Part shown: positions 36,401 to 46,569 of the stretch, piece by piece | How positions within the stretch are numbered: the stretch's first letter is position 1 | Layout of the letters: every line of letters begins with the position of its first letter | DNA from: Lytechinus variegatus | Taxonomy: Eukaryota; Echinodermata; Echinoidea; Temnopleuroida; Toxopneustidae | NCBI RefSeq assembly: GCF_018143015.1 | Contig: NC_054740.1 | Span: 70,457,356-70,521,355 of the forward strand | Length of the DNA stretch: 64,000 bases | Reading direction: 5' to 3' | Notes under the pieces: generated by a model | The model's input: the letters and a program-made list of their open reading frames with translations, nothing else | Told to the model about the DNA's origin: nothing | Databases searched by the model: none | Translations under genes and position numbers: made by a program

Positions 36401-36791
36401 ACTCAGTATAGTATTCTTATTTGGCCCTTCAGGAAATGTAATAAGTATACTATACTGTATTGCTGTTAAGCTTGAACATCAAAGTAGGACTTCCCTTAAA
36501 AAAACAAATAGTATTTACATAATCTTTTGAGCTCACCTTACAAATGCATTCTTTGTTATTTAAAGTATCAATACACTTGTTTACTTTCGGAGCTACTTCC
36601 TCCAGGAGAACATAATTTCCAATTCTCGAGACTACATGATCCTCACTGGAGACAAAACTTGGCGGACTCGGGGAAAGTTGTGGCTGAGGACTCAATTGTC
36701 CACCAGTTGATTCGGAAGAAACGTCCTGAAATATTTGAAATTTACCCCGACCATGATGGATCGGAATAGGGGCAGACGCAAAATTGTTCAT
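33419..36791 (-). CDS. TRIB: Tribbles pseudokinase
   Basis: Coding exons (transcript order) are 36791-36537, 35479-35187 and 33878-33419. Phases agree (0, then 2) and they give 335 aa, close to vertebrate TRIB2. The N-terminus is Ser/Pro-rich; the degenerate kinase fold starts near residue 57 and has no glycine loop. The beta-3 Lys lies in ECICK (K85). The catalytic loop is the Tribbles-specific [11 protein letters not shown] (168-178). The metal-binding DFG/SLE position reads L-D-G-I-E-E (188-193). It continues with [13 protein letters not shown], the MEK-binding-type HPWF (301-304) and the COP1-binding DQLVPD (321-326). By family it is a cytosolic/nuclear scaffold directing COP1-dependent ubiquitylation and modulating MAPK/AKT signalling. 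The first exon opens at an acceptor (TTTTTTGGTCAG, exon from 36851) and its frame stays open upstream, so the true start could lie in an earlier exon; the first ATG here is 36791. Confidence 0.94.
34164..34882. mobile_element. hAT-like nonautonomous element in a Tribbles intron
   Basis: ATTATGAT occurs exactly outside each end (34156-34163 and 34883-34890), an 8-bp target duplication. The termini are CATAGGCTTCGATCC and, reverse complemented, CAGGGGCGTCGATCC. Runs of G or C flank both ends (GGGGGGGCGATCGCCCC; TTTTGCCCCCCCCATCTG). Inside, TCAGCTCGCGCTTCGCGCTC-type blocks occur three times at about 100-200 bp spacing. 719 bp, no ORF. Confidence 0.75.
36367..36441. repeat. Perfect 75-bp palindrome in Tribbles intron 1
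   Basis: Arms of 37 bp (36367-36403 and 36405-36441) are exact reverse complements around a single C at 36404. The arm starts TTACATTTCCTGAAGGGCCA. No mismatch was found on reading it base by base. It lies 96 bp inside the intron, 3' of the first coding exon donor. It may be a recent MITE or an inverted micro-duplication. The transcript would form a very stable hairpin. Confidence 0.85.
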
Positions 36792-36851
36792 CAAGTGACA
36801 ATTTATTTCTGATTCCTCTCTGACCCGATTCAACCTCAGCAAATTAAACCT

Positions 36852-38900
36852 CTGACCAAAAAAGAGAAATTAAATTTTGCTAGTTGTCTTTTACACCAAC
36901 AGTGCTGAACTAGAACTTTAGCCTACTCTTTTGGTTAGTAGTAGTTTATTTCTACTATGGTTAAAAGCAAAATACACTTCAATAGTGCACAGGTTTGTTC
37001 CAGTATACTTTTGGCTGTGTATCTGTCTCAGTAGTTGTGTCCTGGCTTCTTAACACACCGATGAATGATGCTGCTTAATATAAAATCCGCAGCACTTAGG
37101 AAAGATCTATCTCACTCACTGTTATAAACGATAGTGTCAGAGAACATCTAAAAGTTAGTTAGATAAACTAGATAGAGTTAGATGCTCATTTTCAACAACC
37201 CTGTCCCTGAGATTTAAGTCTCCGATATTATTTAAGTGAAATAGATAGCAAAATATTGGCAACTGCCAAATATCTTATTCAGCTGCACTGGAAAATGGAA
37301 ATACAATCATTTGATGAAGAGGTCCAGATCCTCTAAATTTTTATTAAAAACACACACACACACTGAATTGGTCCTGCCAATATTCAAAATCAAGTTCAGC
37401 TTCACAAATTCAAGGGCAAGGCCAAGAAAACAGATCCAGCCGTAGACGGCGTAGTGTTTGGAGTTGAGTCGCTAGTCCAGCTAACGTCAAAGCTTGTGTT
37501 GAAGACGGTAAGATGTGCTTGCTTGATATTGTAAACGTGTAAATAATACACAATTCCTTGAATGATTAAGTGGTGATGACGCAATACCAATCCGAATCTG
37601 ATCAATGCAATGCAGGGCGTCGTAACGTTGTCTCTCTATGACACGAATAGGTTGCACAATGCTGAGTGATGACGGACTTTGTATCAATTTTTTGTCGGGG
37701 TGATTTATCGAATTCCAAATTGTTTTCCTTCTCTGCCAAAAGTTGAGACTCCAGAATGATATTTGCTAAGCACCGTTAGATGTTTTCTAACGACGCTGTT
37801 GCCCTGCTTAGTGGATGGTCTCTGAAAATTCGAGAGCCAAAGGCGGCTAGTTGGACTCCGTCGGTGCCATTTTGATTGCAAAATAAAACTTTGCGAGCGC
37901 AATGCGCACAAAACGCGCTTGCGCTTACAGCGCATCCGAATTACACACAAGCAAAGTAACCCAATTCAAGCTATGCAAACAATGATTGCGAAATACTACG
38001 TGACATGATGACGCAGCGATGAGTTGTCATCCGACATACCATATTTGGAAAACGAAAATCCTTATACGTCGGGCATTATAGGTCACATTATTCTTTAGAG
38101 ATATACAAACTCCATAATTTAGCTCCGGGATTTAGCTCTAAGACAACCATAGGAACAGCAGGAAAAACATGCAACCCGGCACGCGTCCCTCTATAAAAAA
38201 ATATTTAAAAAAGAGAGGGAGAGAAGGACCATGAGGAGAGGGAGAGGACAAAGAGAAGATGAGCTGGAATGAAGAGACAAAAAAAGAGAATGTAAAAAAA
38301 AATGTGACGGAAATAAGTGGGGGGATGGCAAATTTGTTAATCTTAAACAAAATGTTAAACCGTTCTTCACAAGTTCCCTTCCGAGTCAGTAAAAAATTAA
38401 TCAAAATTGTTGCCTTAGGATGGGGGTCGCGGTTGCCCGAACACTTTACATTTTTGAAGCCTCTTTTTTGTCTTTGGATTACACTAAAAATATTAATTCA
38501 ATTGTTGTAATCATTTTCTATTTTGTTCCTTATCATATTTCCTAAATATTTTGTACTAAAATTGATGAAACTTCGCATGTAAATTTTTCAAAATGACTTT
38601 CTAAAATTTGATCTTCCGGACACACAACCTGTCGGAACTGGGTTGTCTGTCCTAACCCTAATATGTGTGTCCTAACCCTAACCGAAATATTAAATATTTT
38701 CAGCTCGCGACCCCTGGACGAGGCAACACAAAGAAACGGGAAGAGAATTAAGGAAAGAGAGAAATAATTATACGCCTGCGGCCTATAAGAGGGAAAGATA
38801 CACAACGGGGAAATAGAAAATAATAAAAAAGAAAATAAGAAAAGGGGAAATAGAAAATAAGAAAACACACAAACAGGGAACATACAAAACGTGTCAGAAA
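36852..38900 (-). other. Tribbles 5' flank; candidate noncoding first exon and promoter
   Basis: No further Tribbles coding exon was recognised here. The stretch 37440-37960 is richer in CpG than its surroundings (TCGCTAGTCCAGC, GCGAGCGCAATGCGCAC, AACGCGCTTGCGC), contains frames of 66-81 codons without a domain, and is a plausible promoter with a 5' noncoding exon. At about 38418-38716 GGGGTCGCGG and CGCGACCCC form the possible ends of another small element. The rest (38720-38900) is A/G-rich. Confidence 0.3.
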
Positions 38901-38918
38901 GATAAGGTGCTCTGAATT

Positions 38919-40249
38919 CCTATCTTTCAAAAGCCATTAAAAAAATAGTTTCGTTCATGCTTGAGCAACACAGAATGTTTTTCTCAGGGGTTCAAAAGAG
39001 GCTTGCGCCAAAATGGAAAAATTGGAAAGTGATGATCAGATTTCTTGCTAGAATCGTCTGACTTCCTCATAACACTTTCATCATCTTTGCCATGATTTTC
39101 GAATTATGCTGTCAAATTTCATTATATTTTTACTTATTTACTTGAATTATTTTGGGGTTTTTTTCATTAAACTTCTTTTACCTTTGAATTTCCTTCATAG
39201 GTAATAAAGGAAGACTTTTTGTCAACCCCAAGCAAGAAGATTTGCATTATTAATTGGGAGAATTTGTAATTATTCAAATCCTTTTATAATGTGAAACGAA
39301 TTATGTTAATGTATTGTGCCTTTTAAAAAAACATGAATCCTATTTTCAAGGGGTTTAATATGGACAGGACAAACAGGAAAGGATTCATGTCTTTCAATGG
39401 CAATGCTGTGTATTGAATCAATTTTGAAGGAGCTATAGATCCCGGAGCTATATATGGCAGGGGACCGTTTCATCAACATTTTTGTCCGACAAGTTGTCAG
39501 ATCTGACATCTTTCCTTGATTCTGATTGGCTGAGAGGCACTGTTACTATAGTAACTGTCGGATAAAATGGGACTTGTCGGATAAAACGTCCGACAAGTCC
39601 TTTCATGAAACGCTCCCCAGATCAGATAAAATTATTTTAAAAATTGTGAGCGAGCGAAGCGTGAAAGCAAAAATTTCCACTTTTTTATTAAAATATCCAG
39701 TTTTGCGTTAGCTTTTGACATAATATTCAGAAAATAAACCATAGTTCACTTTCTATCTTAACCTTTATTTCCTTAAACTTTTTTCCTGATCATTATTTCT
39801 TTTTTATTGGAGGGGAGCACTCCTGAGCCCCCGCCCATCTGTATAACTGTTCAAAGGCACCATAACCTTAGTAGCACACAATGAAAGGGTTTGAAAGAAA
39901 AAAATATATATATATACACGCTCTCCCATACTTCGGTTGAAAAACAATTGATTTTGCTTAAAGAAGGAATATTAAAAACTATAAGAGAACATAAAAAGAA
40001 ACAACAACAGAACAATTCAACCAACTAAACATATTTGAAAATGAATTTTGACCGCATAATTCGAAAATTATGGCAAAGATAATGGATAGGTTAAGAGAAA
40101 GTCTGCTGATTAGCAAAAAGTCCGATCATCAGTATCATTTTTGTGCCACTTTGGCGCAAACCTCCTTTTTAACCCCAGACAAAAACATTCTGTGTTCGCT
40201 CAAGCATGAACGAAACTAATATTTTTTTTATTGGCATTTGAAAGATTGG
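38919..40249. mobile_element. Inverted-repeat DNA element, 1.33 kb
   Basis: The left arm (38919-39140) contains CTATCTTTCAAAAGCC, GTTTCGTTCATGCTTGAGCA, ACACAGAATGTTTTT, CTTGCGCCAAAATGG and TTTGCCATGATTTTCGAATT. Each has its inverted partner in order in 40030-40249 (for example TGCTCAAGCATGAACGAAAC within CGCTCAAGCATGAACGAAAC). Arms of about 220 bp, no transposase. A MITE (39459-39620) is nested inside. Subterminal words are shared with the element at 16.6-18.3 kb. Confidence 0.65.
39459..39620. mobile_element. MITE, 'GTTTCAT...ATGAAAC' family, copy 3
   Basis: The left end is CAGGGGACCGTTTCATCAAC and the right end is CCTTTCATGAAACGCTCCCC. The interior AGTTGTCAGATCTGACATCT and ATAACTGTCGG/AAATGGGAC landmarks are nearly identical to copy 2 at 10.4 kb. 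It is nested in the 38.9-40.25 kb inverted-repeat element, so it inserted later. Confidence 0.75.
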
Positions 40250-42300
40250 ACTTCAAAGAACCTATCAACGCCAAAATAATATAGACATCATAATTTGAAA
40301 CAATAAATTTAGACTTTTCAAATCTGTCCCGGTTTTTACACTGTATATATAGGACACTCATCCAAACTCTTATTCTTTCTTTTCTCCTATATGTGATACC
40401 TTTAAAAGAATATGAACTCTAAATAGATGACGCTATACGCAAATTGTTGTTGTTATTATTATTGTTATTATTATTGTCATTATTATTATTATTGACAAGA
40501 AAAAAGTTTTCACCTGAAATTGAAGGTAATTTCATCCGCGGAAGGGGGGGGGGCACATTTAAGTAAAACGGTATATTTACATTATAAATTTTGATTATGG
40601 CTCTCATAAGGGGGCATGGGACGGCTGTGCCCCCTCCCCCGGGACCCGCCACAGATTAGACCTACTAATGAATGATGGAGGTGGGGTGGGGGTAAATTAA
40701 GGGATGACAAAGGTGATTTTTACTATCAAGTCTCGCGCAACGTTTCTTTGAGACCAATTGGTGACGCCCGGGTACGCGGTTTAGAAATTACACAACATTA
40801 TGTAAGTGCGTGTCAAACCATAAATTGCTAAAAAAAACTTAATTTCAAAGTCAATACAAAACGTTTTTTTAGCTAAAATTCCCGAGTGACTATTTTTACT
40901 AAAATGGCCGTATGCAGTGGCCGGGGGAGCAAGGGCATTTGCCCCCAACCCCAAACTATGATAATACATTTTTTCCTGAAAATCTTCCCAAATTCACCCA
41001 AAATATTCTTTCTTTCATTTTCACTTTACAAAATGCCAAAGTGCCCCCAATGACCTGCATTACGAGATTCGAGAAAGCAGCGGTGCTGACTTTGAAAACA
41101 GCTGTTGAATAATTATTCACAAAAGAAAGCATTCATATGATTAAAACATACCATGTCCATTGACCCAAAATGTCTTAATTCTATATTTCATGAACTAGAT
41201 CCATAAACTTTCTAAGTTATGATGTCAATTCAATAAAGACCCCAACACGGCCTAAGTTCATTGACCTTAAATGATCGACATTTTATCTTGATCATGTGAC
41301 TTGAAACTCACACAGGATGTTTAGGGATACTTAATTGCTCTTATGTCCAAGTTTCATGAACTAGGTTCATAATATTTCAAAGTTATGACAATTCCACAAA
41401 TCCCCCCCCCCCCACATGGAGAAAATAGAAATTGAAAAAAAAAGGACAGCCTCTGCCCATAAGCGTATAAGTTGAATAGTGTTTTTCTTTCTTTCCACAT
41501 GAAGGAATAAAAGAATGGAAAAAGGGTAATTCAGGTTGCCAAAGGACATTGACTTCAACAGACTCTGACCAAGGGTGGAGGGGGACTTGCTCCCCTCCAC
41601 TAACCCCAAGCAAAAACAAAACAAAAACAGAACAAAAAAGTGAAAGAAATGAAACGGAAGAGGGACATTATTGAAGAGGGGAAAATGAAAATGAAGAAGG
41701 CCATGCCGAAACGGTCCTGCGCCTCCTCCACCATGAATGATGTTAACGAATAGCGAGAGGGGGGGGGGTGAAAATAAAACGAAGGAAACAAGATTGAATT
41801 TATCCATCATCAAAATGCATTTCATGAAATAAATTCAATAAGACCTGCAATTTTAATACACTTAATAAGCCCCCGCCCCCTCTTTTTCGCTTGCTCCCCA
41901 TCTTTCTCTCTCTGAGTGTCCATATATCCTTGTTGTTTATACGTTCAATTATTTTTTTTTATCCAGGGGCGGTACTAGCATACTTTGATTGGGGGGTCTA
42001 CCGGTGATGCCATATATACATACATAATATACAGTTGAGGCAAAAAGTTTACATACACACATGGAATTCAGTGAAACGTGTCCGCTTGCCAAACATTGTA
42101 AAATTTATTATATCTTCAGAAATATAAATACTACCATGATGAATTTGGTATATATCAAATGGATTAAGCCCTTCACATGATTGGGATGTAGATGGGATTA
42201 AAGTATATTTCAGGTGGAATTTTATTTGAAAAAAAGAGTTATACTAATGCCAAATGAATTCTATTGTTGTTATACTTTCAAACATCGTTTCACAGAAATA
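40250..42300. other. Gene-free, repeat-littered interval
   Basis: It contains a TTA/TTG trinucleotide run (about 40443-40494), G/C-run fragments typical of element ends here (40540-40650, 40910-41060, 41570-41615, 41960-42000) and a degenerate tandem block near 41150-41390 in which TTTCATGAACTAGATCCATA and AGTTATGA recur twice. Overlapping frames of up to 152 codons on the minus strand at 41367-41825 are compositional and lack a domain. Confidence 0.35.
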
Positions 42301-42310
42301 TATAAATGTC

Positions 42311-42859
42311 CCGGAGGGGCCACTTACATTGACGAGTGGATACCATGCGCGACCAAAAAAACACGTAAAAAGGATGTCTTTTTCACGATAGGGCACGTTA
42401 CGTACGTAACGTGATAAGGGTGCCAAAAACGCAAAAATAATGAAAAAAGGGTATCTATTTCGCTAGGAAAATTACGTGTTTAGGGTCGAATTTGCGGGGA
42501 TGATAAAACAAAACTAAAATGTTTTATAAAGGATGTCCTTTTTGCCCCAACACTACGTGTTTAGAGTCCGATTTGCGCGAGGTGTAGAAGTGGGGTCGTA
42601 CTAAACCAAATAAGGTAAAGCCGACGACCGAAGGAACCGTAACAATAAAACATTCCTGTACTTGTTTAGGGGTTCATTTCAGGAATATTTGCCAAGAGAA
42701 TCGTTTTTGTTTCCAATACTTGTTAAGGGTAGGGTTTCACACGCCAATACTTGTTAAGGGGTTCATTTTCAGAATATGGAAATTACGTGTTTAGGGTGCT
42801 TTTCGAGACCCCTTGGTCGCGCATGGTATCCACTCGTGAATGGAAGTGGCCCCCCGGGA
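42311..42859. mobile_element. Terminal-inverted-repeat element with 50-bp ends
   Basis: The left end CCGGAGGGGCCACTTACATT runs on through GACGAGTGGATACCATGCGC GACC. The right end carries the complement (GGTCGCGCATGGTATCCACT CGTGAATGGAAGTGGCCCCCCGG). The flanks share TAAATG (TAAATGTC is present on both sides at 42303 and 42860), a likely target duplication. An internal perfect 20-bp palindrome CACGTTACGTACGTAACGTG lies at about 42394. Internal ACGTGTTTAGGGT-type blocks repeat. No ORF. Confidence 0.7.
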
Positions 42860-43202
42860 TAAATGTCAAATCTAGGATTTATATTATATTTTCTATCATA
42901 TGTCATTACTGAACAAAAAAGTGTAATATGAAATATTTGTGTTGAGAAGTACTAGCACAAATATGAAATGTTTTGGTCAAGCTTTTATTTTTGGGGAAAA
43001 AATGACACCTCAATATTTTTCAGCTCCTGATGACAAAGCAATGTGATGAAGGGGCATGACAGGCTCATTTGTTGGATACCAAATTCGTCTCGTCATGATA
43101 GCACACATATTTTATAAGATACAGTAAATTTTATGTTTGGCAAGTTTCAAACTTTTTCTTTGAATTTCCTGAGTGTACGTAAACTTCTAGCCTCAATCAA
43201 CT

Positions 43203-43252
43203 GTATATATATATATATATATATATACACTATACACACACACACACACACA
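43203..43252 (+). repeat. (TA)n-(CA)n microsatellite
   Basis: A run of alternating TA (about 27 bp) followed by ACTATA and alternating CA (about 18 bp). The surrounding frame of 89 codons is produced by it and is not coding. Confidence 0.85.
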
Positions 43253-43650
43253 TCGGTATATACCTTTTCATTCTTTCTCCCTGTTTCCCCTTCTTTTTCT
43301 CCTCTTTATCACCACTTAAATACCACAGGGGGCGATCCCCCTGTCACCTCTAACGCTTTTTGTATCAATGAGGAAGTAATGTCATGTTGGATGAGCTTTT
43401 AACATATTTCTTATTACTGTAAAAAGTGTTTACATACACATTCGTCGGAGAGAGATGAAAAAAGAATGAATAATTTTAAAACATCTCCTCAAATATTTAT
43501 ATATATTTTTTATTTTCATTACCAAATTCATTACAAAAAAAATAATCACACGCAAATCTTATCTTAAATATCATTTTATAAAACCAACACTGTAAGATCA
43601 CGCCACAGTCAAGCCAGCGAACCCGAATCCAGACCGACCAAATCTAATAT

Positions 43651-44298
43651 AAAGGCCTGGTCACAAGGCCCGAACTTTGTTGGAGCGTTCATTGAACGGC
43701 AGGGAGAGGGGGCCGAATTCCGACAACGCTCGTCATCGCGCACAAACTGGGGGGAAAAATCGAAAGCACCAGCGTTGCCTTAGCGGTGCACCGCTGAAGC
43801 CATCGTTGCTTTAGCGTTGATTTAACGGTAGCGAGCGTTGGTCCACATCTCCATACCAACGCCAAACCATAGTTTATCACAGCAATGGATCGCTGCTTCA
43901 ACGCCCGACACCGTTCCAGCAATCCAGTGTAAAACGCTTACAGCCACTCCACCAAAGTTTGTACAACGTTTAATTCCCGCCCGGGCAAAGCAGCGGTGGA
44001 CCAGCGTTCAAGATTGCTGCGTTGGCCTAGCGGACCAAAGCGTCCACGAACTTGCGTCTAGCGCTGCCAAACTTTGAATGGGCGTTGTTGGAACGGTGGT
44101 GAACTTTGCCGGAGCGAAAAATTACCGCTCAACACTCGCGATATTTTGTGCAGCTCAAAACTTTCGGAGGGACCATCAGCGGTGGTCGAGCGCATACGGC
44201 GTTGCCTTAACGGGGGCCAAATTCTGTTAACGGTGGTGAACGGTAACGAGCGTTCCAGGTACGCTCCAGCAAATTTCTGGCGATGTGACCAGGCCTTA
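43651..44298. mobile_element. Palindromic MITE-like element, 648 bp
   Basis: The left end is AAAGGCCTGGTCACAAGGCC and the right end, reverse complemented, is TAAGGCCTGGTCACATCGCC. Internally GTTGGAGCGTTCATTGAACG, TAACGGTAGCGAGCGTT and AACTTTGTTGG have inverted counterparts in the right half (AACGGTAACGAGCGTTCC, GTACGCTCCAGCAAA). The whole unit is locally GC- and CpG-rich compared with its flanks. Frames of 77-94 codons inside are incidental. Confidence 0.7.
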
Positions 44299-45033
44299 AT
44301 TTATTCTTTCATTTCCATTCGCATATCGGTCATATTGGTGTCGGTTTTGCTGGTGTGAGTGTCAAATCGCCCCTAAAATGCATATTAACTTACATGCTTT
44401 ACAGTTTCGCTAACTCACAGGGTTATCTGATAAAAGTCTCTTAAATCTGGGTGCTTCTTACTTTTACATTTAGGCCTATCCAGAAGGGGGGGGGTGTATT
44501 TCATGTCTCCAACACTTATCAACCCCCCCCCATTTTCTTAAACGGTCAAAATGCTTTACATAATACTTCGGACACAATATATAAGATATCTTGTATTCTC
44601 TTGCTGCATGACCTAGCTTCTGACCATTAATTGTAACCAAAAATATTTTCTGATTTTATTATTATAATTAGATTGATTTGAGCTACATTATAATAAAACA
44701 TATAATATTGTAGAAACAAGTATTGCAAAGGGGACGGATCAGTTCTTTGACGGTCGGGCGCTCCACTCTCAGAGAAGTATAATAATTATGCAAAGTATCG
44801 CTTACAATATTTTCAAACACCTTTTTCCCATCAATGTCATTAGTATACTGTTTCTTATTTCACGCTTTTCTTGAGATGACACCTTTTTTCAATAAACGCC
44901 TTTATACAAAATTATTATTTATTGGTTTGCACGTCGGTTATTAAGGTCTGCATGGAAGAAAGTTTGGTCTATATTAATTCAAAAACTCAAATACATGTAA
45001 ATGATTAAACACTATTGATTTTTTTTTGCAGCC

Positions 45034-45153
45034 ATGAGCACACGGTTTTATTCGTTACGAGAAGATCTGTACTGGGATCTCTTACTGGGAGAAAAGTTAG
45101 AATATCCAACAAGACAGAGCGAAGCAAACTCTTTACGGGTGATTTATTTGTGA
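45034..45153 (+). CDS. Possible 39-aa ORF or 5' exon after a strong acceptor
   Basis: A strong acceptor (TGATTTTTTTTTGCAG, ending 45031) is followed two bases later by ATG in the good context GCCATGA. The frame runs 39 codons to TGA and starts MSTRFYSLREDLYWDLLLGE. Composition is protein-like (acidic/aromatic mix, balanced codons) rather than repeat-like. It could be a micropeptide, or an exon that ends earlier at CGG|GTGATT (45138) and joins an exon not identified. No domain or family recognised. It lies opposite in orientation to, and 220 bp from, the Ser-rich gene's 3' end. Confidence 0.25.
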   Translation: MSTRFYSLREDLYWDLLLGEKLEYPTRQSEANSLRVIYL

Positions 45154-45353
45154 AAAAAAAATGAAAGTGGGTAGCCGTGCCCTATATCGTCCCCCACCAC
45201 AATGTGAAGGACGATGAATCAAGAACATTTTGACTTATCAAATGGTCATCATTTACCCCTTATCAACACAGTGATTGCCAAGATGGGCTCATAAGCTTAT
45301 GTTACAGTGCTTAGGAACTAGATAAACCAGGTAAGTTTTTTTTCTTTGCTTGG

Positions 45354-45359
45354 TTTATT
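45354..45359 (-). terminator. Candidate poly(A) signal of the Ser/Arg-rich gene
   Basis: TTTATT on the + strand is AATAAA on the minus strand, 16 bp after the stop codon of the minus-strand 369-codon frame. It is unusually close but is a perfect signal. Confidence 0.35.
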
Positions 45360-45374
45360 ATGATTTTTTTGGTA

Positions 45375-46484
45375 TCATGTTTCCGATTGTTCTTTACCAT
45401 CATAGTAAACCTTAATTGCCGTCTCTCGGACCTCATTATAACGACAGACATCATCAAGGGCTAGAGCTGGAGTTCTTTCTGAGCTTTTTTCGACACCCTC
45501 CAACCAATGAAGAATCCACTGACGTGTATCCGCATCTTGACCATCGTCGAAATCATGCCCAGACTCGCCATCATCTCCTACCAAGTGTCCATCGTTATTA
45601 ATAGGAATAAACGCACAATCGTCCCTTTTGTGCTCCAAACAAAGTGTCTCTTGAGGTGTTTCGTCGACGGTCACTTCATGTTTCGGCTTCCGATGTCGCC
45701 GAAATTGTTCATCGCTTTTTATCTTAAAAGCACTGTTTTTATTTTGAGATTCACTGATTGTCCGACTTCGATTACCAATTACCGATTGTTCCCTATGGTG
45801 ACGGTCAGTATGGGAGTAGATTGCTCCGTCACTTCGACGCCGATGTGCAGTCGGGCGCGATCTTTCAGGGTTAGGTGACACCGATCGCTGCTTCGAAAAT
45901 AGACTTGGGGGTAGACTTTCCTGTTGAAGCGCGTTTGAATTCTGATCCAGTCCAGGCCTATCTCTTTCTGATAACTGTTCAGTGTGGTTAGGCCTACTTT
46001 GACTCGGAACTGATAGAACATTCTTCCAGTCCGAGGACGAGTTCGGCGAAATTGGACCCAGGGTACTTGCGGGCAACGACCCCCTCCGATATCGTCCATT
46101 TCGCGCTTGCTGAATGTTTTGGGACGAGGCGAAGGGCGATGACGACCGTGGAGGAGGTGAAGGAGCGAGAATATGATGAGATGATGACGAGAGAGACTGG
46201 GGACTCGATGGGGAGCTAATCTTACTCCACGGTGACGAACCCCGACGTCTAAATAGTCTTTGCGGAGAACTTGATATCGGTTCGTCATCGGTGACCACCA
46301 CTGTGATGACGGGAGAGACACTCTGCTGCTGTGACTTAGGGCCCTTTAAGGTTGAATTCTTGCTTTTGGGAAGCGGTGGAAGTGTTGGTCTTCTGAGGTC
46401 GATCATGCCCTCGCTAGCTCGTCGGCTAGGGTTATGGGTCCGAGTTGCTTGCAAAGATGACGATGTCATATCAGAAATTCCCAT
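45375..46484 (-). CDS. Uncharacterised Ser/Pro/Arg-rich 369-aa protein
   Basis: A single uninterrupted frame of 369 codons, by far the longest non-repetitive one outside the repeat tracts. The start is firm: an in-frame stop (TAA at 46496-46494) lies four codons upstream, and the ATG has A at -3 and G at +4. No known domain is recognised. Residues 1-240 are disordered-looking, rich in Ser/Pro with repeated basophilic kinase-type sites (RRAS 21-24, RRRGS 79-83, RRGS 133-136, RRRS 215-218) and SP dipeptides. A basic patch at 261-268 (FRRHRKPKHE) is followed by an acidic stretch at 304-319. The only compact segment is C-terminal: TRQWILHWLEGVE (320-332), followed by a helical-looking tail. It may be a phosphoregulated adaptor; that is a guess. 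Single-exon structure could also mean a retrocopy, but the frame is intact. Confidence 0.7.
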   Translation of the reverse strand: MGISDMTSSSLQATRTHNPSRRASEGMIDLRRPTLPPLPKSKNSTLKGPKSQQQSVSPVITVVVTDDEPISSSPQRLFRRRGSSPWSKISSPSSPQSLSSSSHHILAPSPPPRSSSPFASSQNIQQARNGRYRRGSLPASTLGPISPNSSSDWKNVLSVPSQSRPNHTEQLSERDRPGLDQNSNALQQESLPPSLFSKQRSVSPNPERSRPTAHRRRSDGAIYSHTDRHHREQSVIGNRSRTISESQNKNSAFKIKSDEQFRRHRKPKHEVTVDETPQETLCLEHKRDDCAFIPINNDGHLVGDDGESGHDFDDGQDADTRQWILHWLEGVEKSSERTPALALDDVCRYNEVRETAIKVYYDGKEQSET

Positions 46485-46555
46485 CCTAAAATCTTATGCG
46501 CTTTCCGAATACAAAAATCACTATTGAGATTTCCATCTATATTCAAGGTTCCAAA

Positions 46556-46568
46556 TTATATATATATG
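46556..46568 (-). promoter_or_regulatory. Candidate TATA box of the Ser/Arg-rich gene
   Basis: An alternating AT run (read on the minus strand CATATATATATAA) lies about 72-84 bp upstream of the ATG at 46484. A start site 25-30 bp downstream would give a 5' UTR of about 45 nt. AT-rich runs are common in this window, so this is weak. Confidence 0.25.
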
Positions 46569-46569
46569 A

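Noticed and set aside
43689..44358. Overlapping frames of 77-94 codons
   Set aside because: They coincide with a palindromic MITE and its inverted arms, with no domain.
45779..46321. 180-codon minus frame overlapping the Ser/Arg-rich gene
   Set aside because: Alternative frame with Arg/His/Pro-rich peptide, without its own upstream stop or a start context as good as that of the 369-codon frame.
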